DNA from: Rhodoferax sp. WC2427
GTDB taxonomy: Bacteria; Pseudomonadota; Gammaproteobacteria; Burkholderiales; Burkholderiaceae_C
Assembly: GCF_040822085.1 (NCBI RefSeq)
Contig: NZ_CP162006.1
Coordinates: 3,534,001 to 3,598,000, forward strand
Length of the DNA: 64,000 nucleotides
Reading direction: 5' to 3'
Below the pieces are notes generated by a model. It had not been told where the DNA came from, searched no databases, and saw only the letters and a program-made list of their open reading frames with translations. Below are positions 58,555 through 64,000 of the stretch, piece after piece (within the stretch, counting starts at the first letter, position 1; each line of letters opens with the position of its first letter). The translations under genes were made by a program, and so were the position numbers.

Positions 58555-59496
58555 TTATAGACCGAGGGACGTGCGCACGGCGGGCAGGCCGTCTTTGCCG
58601 TCATAGGTTTTAACGCCCGCCAGCCATTGGGTCAGCAGCTCGGGGTTTTGCTTCAAGAAGGCTTTGGCGGCGGTGGCGGGCAGGACCTTGGCCATGATGG
58701 GCACCATCAGGCGGTTTTCCACATCGGTGCTGAAAACCAGGTTGGACACCAGCTTGCCTGCGTTCGGGCAGCGCTCCTGGAAGTCGGTGGCCACCAGGGT
58801 TTTGACCGAGGCCTCGCCAAAGTTGGGCCCAAAGTAGGCGTCACCGCCGGTCAGGTAGTTCAGCTTCATCTGGATGTTCATGGGGTGCGGCTCCCAGCCC
58901 AGAAACACCACCATCTTCTTCTGCCGAATGGCGCGCTGCACCTCGGCCAGCATGCCGGCCTCGCTGGACTGCACCAGCTTGAAGCCGCCCAGGCCCAGCT
59001 CGTTCTTGTCGATCATCTGCTGCACCTTGGCATTGGCGCTGCTACCGGCTTCGATGCCGAAAATCTTGCCGTCCAGCTCCTTCTGGAACTTGGCAATGTC
59101 GGCAAAGCTCTTCAGACCCGCCTCGGCTACATAGGCGGGAACCGCCAGGGTGGCCTTGGCACCGCTGAGGTTGGGGGTGGGCAGCACCACCAGGCTTTTG
59201 GCCTTGGCCAGCGGATCGACCATGCCGTCTTGCATGGGGCTCCAGTAGCCCAGCGACACGTCGATCTGCTTGCTCTTCAAGCCCGCAAAAGAGATGGGCA
59301 CCGAGGCGATGGTGGTGCTGGGGCTGTAGCCCAGGCCTTCAAAAACTGTGGTGGCCAGCGCGGTGGTGGCGGTGATGTCGCTCCAGCCGATATCCACAAA
59401 ACGGATCTTCTTGCAGCTTTCGGCATCCTGGGCCATCGCAGGCACCACGCACATCGCCGCCACCGCCAACCCCACACCCTGGAGCAATTTCTTCAT
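58555..59496 (-). CDS. caiX: Carnitine/betaine-type ABC transporter substrate-binding protein
   Basis: Periplasmic binding protein of the glycine betaine/choline/carnitine (OpuAC) family, about 313 residues, with a signal peptide ending PAMAQ. Motifs are IRFVDIGWSDITATTAL, LGYWSPMQDGMV and FLGWEPHPMN, the last a part of the quaternary ammonium binding region. ATG 59496 is chosen because AAGGA lies 6 bases upstream; the ATG one codon earlier is possible. No permease is in the operon, as with CaiX, which uses the CbcWV core encoded elsewhere in Pseudomonas. It is the first gene of the operon, divergent from cdhR. Confidence 0.88.
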   Translation of the reverse strand: MKKLLQGVGLAVAAMCVVPAMAQDAESCKKIRFVDIGWSDITATTALATTVFEGLGYSPSTTIASVPISFAGLKSKQIDVSLGYWSPMQDGMVDPLAKAKSLVVLPTPNLSGAKATLAVPAYVAEAGLKSFADIAKFQKELDGKIFGIEAGSSANAKVQQMIDKNELGLGGFKLVQSSEAGMLAEVQRAIRQKKMVVFLGWEPHPMNIQMKLNYLTGGDAYFGPNFGEASVKTLVATDFQERCPNAGKLVSNLVFSTDVENRLMVPIMAKVLPATAAKAFLKQNPELLTQWLAGVKTYDGKDGLPAVRTSLGL

Positions 59497-59588
59497 CATG
59501 TTTCCTTTGGAATAAACACCGCAAACAGCGCCCACCGCCTTGCGATGGAAGGAATTTACCGGGGGGACCCCTCAAAAAACGACGCATT

Positions 59589-59616
59589 GCGACCAGTCAT
59601 TGACCAGCAGCGACCA
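59589..59616. promoter_or_regulatory. Three helically phased GACCA repeats between caiX and cdhR
   Basis: GACCA occurs at 59591, 59602 and 59612, spaced 11 and 10 bases, and the outer two are extended to GCGACCA (59589-59595, 59610-59616). They lie in the 150-base divergent region. Same-face direct repeats are typical AraC-family binding sites, so this is a candidate CdhR operator. This is inference from position and geometry. Confidence 0.55.
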
Positions 59617-59648
59617 CGCGGGTTTGCCCCAGTCTGCTAAAAACCGGC

Positions 59649-60596
59649 ATGCCCACCGAAGACCTGTACTTTCTGCTGCTGCCCGCGTTTTCGATGCTGG
59701 GCTTTGTGTCGGCGGTCGAGCCGCTGCGGGTGGCGAACCGGTACCACAAAGACCTGTACCACTGGCACATCCTGAGCGTGGACGGCGGCCCGGTGACGGC
59801 CAGCAACGGCATGTCGCTGAATGCCGAAGGCTCGCTGGACACGGTCGCCAGCGCCCCCACCTTGTTCATCGTGGGCGGCTTCAACCCGCTGGAGCACTAC
59901 ACGCCAGCGCTGGGCAACTGGCTGCGGCGGCTGGACCGGGCGGGCACGGTGCTGGGTGCCATCGACACCGGTAGCTTTGTGCTGGCCGAGGCCGGGCTGC
60001 TGCAGCGCCAGAAACTGACCCTGCACTGGGAGGCGATATCGGCGTTTGTGGAGCGCTACCCGGCGCTGGCCGCCTCGGTGACGCAGGAGCTGTTTGAAAT
60101 TGACGGCCAACGCATCACCAGCGCGGGCGGCACGGCCTCCATCGACATGCTGCTGGCGCTGATTGCCCGCAAGCATGGCCACGCGCTGGCCACCAAGGTG
60201 TCGGAACAGTTTGTGTTGGGCCGCATCCGTAACCCTTCGGACCACCAGCGCATGCAGATTGCCGCACGGTACGGCATCCACAACAAGAAAACCATCCAGG
60301 TGGTGAGCGAAATGGAGCGCCACATGGAAGACCCGCTATCGCCCGATGCGCTGGCCGACAGCATCGGCGTGACCCGGCGGCAGCTGGAGCGGCTGTTTGC
60401 CACCTACCTGAAAGACACGCCCTCGCACTTCTACCTGGGCCTGCGGCTGGACCGGGCGCGCCAGCTCCTGCAGCAGACCGAAATGCGCATCATCGAGGTC
60501 AGCGTGGCCTGCGGATTTGAATCGCCCTCGTACTTCTCGCGGGCCTACCGCAGCCGGTTCCACAGCCCGCCCAAGCAGGACCGCCTGGCTAGCTGA
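59649..60596 (+). CDS. cdhR: CdhR-like GlxA-family (DJ-1/PfpI + AraC) regulator
   Basis: Transcriptional activator of 315 residues. The N-terminal DJ-1/PfpI-like domain (FLLLPAFSMLGFVSAVEPLRVAN, GAIDTGSFVLAEAGLL) lacks the usual catalytic Cys, as in GlxA regulators. The C-terminal AraC domain at about 220-310 has both helix-turn-helix units (LADSIGVTRRQLERLFATYL; IEVSVACGFESPSYFSRAYR). Position, divergent from the carnitine operon, matches CdhR of Pseudomonas. A bidirectional terminator follows. Confidence 0.9.
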   Translation: MPTEDLYFLLLPAFSMLGFVSAVEPLRVANRYHKDLYHWHILSVDGGPVTASNGMSLNAEGSLDTVASAPTLFIVGGFNPLEHYTPALGNWLRRLDRAGTVLGAIDTGSFVLAEAGLLQRQKLTLHWEAISAFVERYPALAASVTQELFEIDGQRITSAGGTASIDMLLALIARKHGHALATKVSEQFVLGRIRNPSDHQRMQIAARYGIHNKKTIQVVSEMERHMEDPLSPDALADSIGVTRRQLERLFATYLKDTPSHFYLGLRLDRARQLLQQTEMRIIEVSVACGFESPSYFSRAYRSRFHSPPKQDRLAS

Positions 60597-60611
60597 GCCC
60601 AGAAACGAAAA

Positions 60612-60629
60612 AACCACCCGAAGGTGGTT
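60612..60629. terminator. Bidirectional terminator between cdhR and rpsT
   Basis: AACCACC-CGAA-GGTGGTT, 7-bp stem, followed on the plus strand by CTTATTTTTT and on the minus strand by TTTTCG. It can end both converging transcripts. Confidence 0.9.
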
Positions 60630-60705
60630 CTTATTTTTTGCTGGCAGCGCACCCTACAAAACGGCGGACAGTGGTGACACCGTCCGGGCGGTTTGCTTAA
60701 AAGAT

Positions 60706-61011
60706 TTAAGCAGCGACAGGTGCGGCCACGAGTGCCTTCACCTTGGTGCTCAGACGGCGCTTGTCGCGAGCTGCCTTGTTCTTGTGGAAGATGCCCTTGT
60801 CGGCAACCGTGTCCACCACCGCTTGCATCTTGGCAAACAGTTCGGTGGCTTTGGCTTTGTCGCCGGTCAGAACGGCTTTTTCGACGTTCTTGACAGCGGT
60901 ACGGTATTTGGAACGCAGCGAGGTGTTCGCAGCGTTGATCTTGATGTCCTGGCGGACGCGCTTACGGCCCGACGCAAGGCGTGGGTTCTTTTTCTTGGGT
61001 TTGGTTGCCAT
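60706..61011 (-). CDS. rpsT: 30S ribosomal protein S20
   Basis: Primary 16S rRNA-binding protein. The protein has 101 residues, rich in Lys/Arg/Ala. The N-terminus [21 protein letters not shown] and the segment [19 protein letters not shown] identify it. AAGGAAA lies upstream of the ATG. It is transcribed alone, divergent from murJ, and ends at the bidirectional terminator shared with cdhR. rpsT next to murJ is common in Burkholderiales. Confidence 0.98.
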   Translation of the reverse strand: MATKPKKKNPRLASGRKRVRQDIKINAANTSLRSKYRTAVKNVEKAVLTGDKAKATELFAKMQAVVDTVADKGIFHKNKAARDKRRLSTKVKALVAAPVAA

Positions 61012-61108
61012 AATAAATTTCCTTGAGATTGTTAGAGGATGATGCCAGCAAAGCCCACGAGTATAGCAGTTGGGCGCTTATGCCACCCAGCCGGGCTACA
61101 CTGGGTGG

Positions 61109-62683
61109 GTGAGTCTCTTCAAATCTGCTTCCACCATCTCCCTGCTGACCCTGGCTTCCCGCGTGGCGGGTCTGGTCCGCGACCAGTTGTTTGCTGCCAC
61201 CTTCGGCGCCAACGCCATGACAGACGCGTTCTACGTGGCGTTTCGCATTCCCAACCTGTTTCGCCGCCTGTTTGGCGAAGGCGCGTTCAGCCAGGCCTTT
61301 GTGCCAGTGCTGGCCGCCAGCAAGGCTACGCACGGGCTGGAAGCCACCAAGCTGCTGATCGACCGCGTAGCCACCCTGCTGACCTGGGTGCTGGTGCTGA
61401 CCTGTGTGCTGGGGGTGCTGGGCACGCCGCTGCTGGTCTGGGCCATGGCCGGGGGCATGCAGCAGGAACCGCAGGCCTATGCGGCGGCCACCACCATGAC
61501 GCGCTGGATGTTCCCCTACATCCTGTTCATCTCGCTGGTGTCCATGGCCTCGGGCATTTTGAACACCTGGCGGGTGTTTGCGGTACCCGCCGCCACGCCG
61601 GTGCTGCTGAACATCGCCATGATCGCCGCCACCGTGTGGGCCACGCCCTGGTTCCGCAGCCACGGCATTGAGCCCATCTATGCGCAGATCATTGGTGTGA
61701 TGCTGGGTGGCCTCTTGCAATTAGGGGTGCAGATTCCGGCGTTGAAGCGCCTGGGCCTGTTTCCGAATATTGGACTAACTTGGTCGCTTGTGCGCACCGC
61801 ATGGGCCGATGACGCTACCAAAAAAGTAGCAAAGCTGATGGTTCCGGCTCTGCTGGGGGTGGGCGTGGCGCAGATCTCGCTGTTCATCAATACCCAGATC
61901 GCCTCGCGCCTGGCCCCCGGCAGTGTGAGCTGGCTCAGCGGGGCCGACCGGCTGATGGAATTCCCCACCGCCATGCTGGGCGTGGCCCTGGGCGTCGTGC
62001 TGATGCCGCAACTGGCCGGTGCCAAGGCCGCCAACGACCCCAAACAGTATTCCGCCATGCTCGACTGGGGCCTGCGCCTGGTGGTGTTGCTGGCCGTACC
62101 CTGCTCGGTAGCCCTGCTGACCTTTGCCACTCCGCTGGTGGCGGTGATCTTCCACTACGGTGCTTTCACCGAGCGCGACGTGGCACAAACTGCGCTGGCG
62201 CTGATGGGCTGGGGCGTGGGCCTGCTGGGTGTGGTGGCCATCAAGGTGCTGGCCCCCGGCTTTTACGCCAGCCACAACATGAAGACCCCGGCGCGCATTG
62301 CCGTGGCCGTGCTGGTCATCACCCAGCTGCTGAATCTGGCGCTGGTGCCGCTGTTCCAACACGCCGCGCTGACGCTGTCGGTGGGCCTGGGGGCCCTGAT
62401 CAACGCCACCTGGCTGCTGATCGGCCTGCGGCGGCGCGGCAGCTACCTGCCGGTGCCCGGCTGGTGGAAGTTCATTTTGCAGGTGCTGGCCGCCAGCGCC
62501 CTGCTGGCGGTATTCTTGATCTGGGCGACCAGTGCCGTGCCATGGACCCAGTTTGCGGGCGCAAAATTGGAACGGGTTGGCTACATGGCGCTGGTGTTGC
62601 TTGCGTCAGCAGCTATTTATTTTGTAGCATTGTGGGCAGCGGGAATGAAATTACGTAAAGTGGTGCATCCGGGCGGCATTTAG
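61109..62683 (+). CDS. murJ: Lipid II flippase MurJ
   Basis: Inner-membrane flippase for the peptidoglycan precursor lipid II. The protein has 524 residues and about 14 membrane spans. The N-terminus KSASTISLLTLASRVAGLVRDQLFAATFG and FYVAFRIPNLFRRLFGEGAFSQAFVPV are MurJ signatures. GTG 61109 (start SLFKSAST) is taken rather than an upstream ATG-like reading because the family starts here. SirB1-like follows 37 bases on. Two possible repeat copies lie in the gene. Confidence 0.96.
   Translation: MSLFKSASTISLLTLASRVAGLVRDQLFAATFGANAMTDAFYVAFRIPNLFRRLFGEGAFSQAFVPVLAASKATHGLEATKLLIDRVATLLTWVLVLTCVLGVLGTPLLVWAMAGGMQQEPQAYAAATTMTRWMFPYILFISLVSMASGILNTWRVFAVPAATPVLLNIAMIAATVWATPWFRSHGIEPIYAQIIGVMLGGLLQLGVQIPALKRLGLFPNIGLTWSLVRTAWADDATKKVAKLMVPALLGVGVAQISLFINTQIASRLAPGSVSWLSGADRLMEFPTAMLGVALGVVLMPQLAGAKAANDPKQYSAMLDWGLRLVVLLAVPCSVALLTFATPLVAVIFHYGAFTERDVAQTALALMGWGVGLLGVVAIKVLAPGFYASHNMKTPARIAVAVLVITQLLNLALVPLFQHAALTLSVGLGALINATWLLIGLRRRGSYLPVPGWWKFILQVLAASALLAVFLIWATSAVPWTQFAGAKLERVGYMALVLLASAAIYFVALWAAGMKLRKVVHPGGI
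61785..61836 (+). repeat. Dispersed palindromic element, copy 13 (diverged, in murJ)
   Basis: TCGCTTGTGCGC, then a spacer, GATGACGCTACC and AAAAAAGTAGCAAA resemble the element's centre and right flank. Encodes SLVRTAWADDATKKVAK in a cytoplasmic loop. Low confidence as a true copy. Confidence 0.3.
62588..62629 (-). repeat. Dispersed palindromic element, copy 14 (in murJ 3' end)
   Basis: GCGCTGG followed by GCGTCAGCAGCTATTTATTT and TGTAGCA matches the right arm and flank of the element well. It encodes LLASAAIYFVA in the last membrane helix of MurJ. Confidence 0.5.
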
Positions 62684-62720
62684 GCTTGACGCTGCGCCAC
62701 GACACGCTAGAAACTAGACC

Positions 62721-63572
62721 ATGCACATCCCCTACCACCCCCCCACCCCGCTGGAGTATTTTGCGGCGCTGGTGCAAAGCGACGAACACTTTCCGCTGCT
62801 GGAGGCCGTGACCAGCCTGGCGCAAGACGAATACCCTGAACTCGACATCGAACAGGTGCTGGGCGATGTCGACCAGCTGCTGGCCCGCCTCAAGCGTCGC
62901 CTGCCACGCGACGCGGTGCCGCTGCAGCGCCTGCGCTCGCTGAACCAGTTCTTCTACCGCGACCTGAACTTTGGCGGCAACGTCAACGACTACTACGACC
63001 CCGACAACAGCTACCTCAACGCCGTGCTGCGCACCCGCCGGGGCATCCCGATCTCGCTGGCGGTGCTGTGGATGGAGCTGGCCCAGGGCATTGGCCTGGT
63101 GGTGCGGGGCGTGGCGTTTCCGGGGCACTTCATGGTCAAAATCAACCTGCCCAAGGGCCAGGTGGTGATGGATCCGTTCACCGGCCAGTCGCTGAGCCGC
63201 GAAGAGCTGTCCGAGCGGCTGGAGCCCTACACGCGGCGCAATACGCTGTCTGACGATTTCGAGGTGCCACTGGGCCTGTACTTGCAGGCCAGCCCGCCAC
63301 GCGACATCCTGGCCCGCATGCTGCGCAACCTCAAAGACATCCACACCGCGCAAAGCGACTGGCCGCGCCTGATCACCGTGCTGGACCGCCTGCTGGTGCT
63401 GCTGCCCGATGCCTGGAGCGAATACCGCGACCGCGGCCTGGCGCACGCCGCCCTGGGCCACACCCGGCCTGCCGTGATCGACCTGGAAAAGTACCTGCTG
63501 TGCTCACAGGATGCGCTCGATCTGGACAGCATTTCCGAGCGCCTGAGCAGCCTGCGCCGGGCGAAAAACTAG
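62721..63572 (+). CDS. SirB1 family protein (transglutaminase-like fold with TPR-like tail)
   Basis: A 283-residue soluble protein. The core RTRRGIPISLAVLWMELAQGIGL with GVAFPGHFMVKI is the SirB1/transglutaminase-like signature. Preceding LNQFFYRDLNFGGNVNDYYDPDNSYLN fits. The C-terminal 100 residues are helical and resemble TPR repeats (DWPRLITVLDRLLVLLPDAW). Its biochemical role is not established; its common position near murJ in betaproteobacteria is the only context clue. Confidence 0.92.
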   Translation: MHIPYHPPTPLEYFAALVQSDEHFPLLEAVTSLAQDEYPELDIEQVLGDVDQLLARLKRRLPRDAVPLQRLRSLNQFFYRDLNFGGNVNDYYDPDNSYLNAVLRTRRGIPISLAVLWMELAQGIGLVVRGVAFPGHFMVKINLPKGQVVMDPFTGQSLSREELSERLEPYTRRNTLSDDFEVPLGLYLQASPPRDILARMLRNLKDIHTAQSDWPRLITVLDRLLVLLPDAWSEYRDRGLAHAALGHTRPAVIDLEKYLLCSQDALDLDSISERLSSLRRAKN

Positions 63573-64000
63573 GTTTTAGACTGGTTTTTAGGCTCGGCCA
63601 AAAACAACGCCTGCAGATCGCTCAGGAAGTCAAAGCCCCGCACCGTGGGCCGCACGCGCACACCTTCGCGCTCCAGCAAACCCTTGCGCTCGCCCTCGGC
63701 CAGACCCTTCTGGATGCTGGTCAGCGGCAAGCCGGTGCGTTCGGTGAACTTCGGCAGTTCAAAGCCGTCGCGCAGGCGCAGGGCGTTGAGCATGTACTCG
63801 AACGGCAACTCGGCGCGCGCAACGTCGTCGTCCTGCGCCACCGCCTTGCCCGCCAGAGCGTTGGCCATGTACAGATTCGGTTCGCGAAAGCGCACCTGCC
63901 GGATGATGCGGTGGGCAAAGCTGAGCTTGCTGTGCGCGCCCGCGCCAATCCCCAGGTAGTCGCCAAACTGCCAGTAATTTTGGTTGTGCACGCAGGCGTG
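63569..64000 (-). CDS. hemW: HemW-like radical SAM protein, C-terminal part (5' end outside window)
   Basis: The C-terminal 143 codons of a HemW (heme chaperone, formerly oxygen-independent coproporphyrinogen oxidase-like) protein. The frame is open to the right edge and reads HACVHNQNYWQFGDYLGIG, the typical HNxxYW-GDYxGxGxGAHS motif. The C-terminal winged-helix-like HemW domain follows (FEYMLNALRLRDGFELPKF, LLEREGVRVRPTVRGFDFLSDL). The radical SAM CxxxCxxC part lies outside the window. It overlaps the SirB1 gene end by 4 bases, convergent. Confidence 0.93.
   Translation of the reverse strand, partial: HACVHNQNYWQFGDYLGIGAGAHSKLSFAHRIIRQVRFREPNLYMANALAGKAVAQDDDVARAELPFEYMLNALRLRDGFELPKFTERTGLPLTSIQKGLAEGERKGLLEREGVRVRPTVRGFDFLSDLQALFLAEPKNQSKT

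Overview
The window looks like a chromosomal segment of a high-GC betaproteobacterium of the Burkholderiales, most likely family Comamonadaceae (Rhodoferax/Polaromonas/Acidovorax type). This rests on recognised proteins and gene order, not on a database search: rplU-rpmA-obgE next to proB and a divergent ispB; ubiE-Tim44-ubiJ-ubiB-fmdB-DUF502-aspS in one run; and an imuA-imuB-dnaE2 mutasome. About 44 protein genes and one tRNA are supported. Coding density is very high, no gene-free stretch exceeds about 225 bases, and many neighbours overlap by 1 to 11 bases.

Layout. 1-10028 (minus): a two-partner secretion pair, transporter TpsB followed by a giant filamentous-hemagglutinin-like TpsA that runs off the left edge in a tandem array of 87-residue YDG/MBG repeats. 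10210-12601 (minus): a lytic transglycosylase and proS, divergent from rppH (12705-13316). 13339-16391 (minus): proB, obgE, rpmA, rplU, divergent from ispB (plus), then tRNA-Pro(CGG). 17632-18706 (minus): lrgB/lrgA. 18855-22361 (plus): a tyrosine/homogentisate operon (hppD, VOC protein, fahA, maiA) without hmgA. 22354-26184 (minus): a large hybrid histidine kinase with a lone periplasmic binding protein. 26326-28445: an MFS transporter and its divergent AraC regulator. 28453-37349 (minus): a PEP-CTERM protein, pbpC and a thioester-containing alpha-2-macroglobulin. 37469-44994 (minus): aspS, DUF502, fmdB, the ubiquinone genes ubiB/ubiJ/ubiE, a Tim44-like protein and a DUF971 protein. 44994-50230 (minus): a 1295-residue FAD/Fe-S oxidoreductase and serA. 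50329-55550 (minus): dnaE2-imuB-imuA behind a perfect LexA box. 55604-60596: a carnitine catabolic cluster (cdhB, cdhA, SGNH hydrolase, cdhC, caiX; divergent cdhR). 60706-64000: rpsT, murJ, sirB1-like and the 3' part of hemW.

The most interesting signal that ordinary annotation does not explain is a dispersed, roughly 45-55 bp, partly palindromic element. Its core is AGCTGCTTGCGC, then about 8-12 bases, then AGCGCTAGAGGCC. I can trace it at 14 places. Most copies sit inside otherwise intact genes, in either orientation and in different reading frames, and in three genes it forms part of the signal peptide (tpsA, pbpC, the lytic transglycosylase). Other leads are helically phased GACCA repeats between caiX and cdhR, a non-canonical SGNH hydrolase embedded in the carnitine operon, a hairpin that places the ubiJ start codon in its loop, and a long REP-like inverted repeat downstream of the Tim44 gene.
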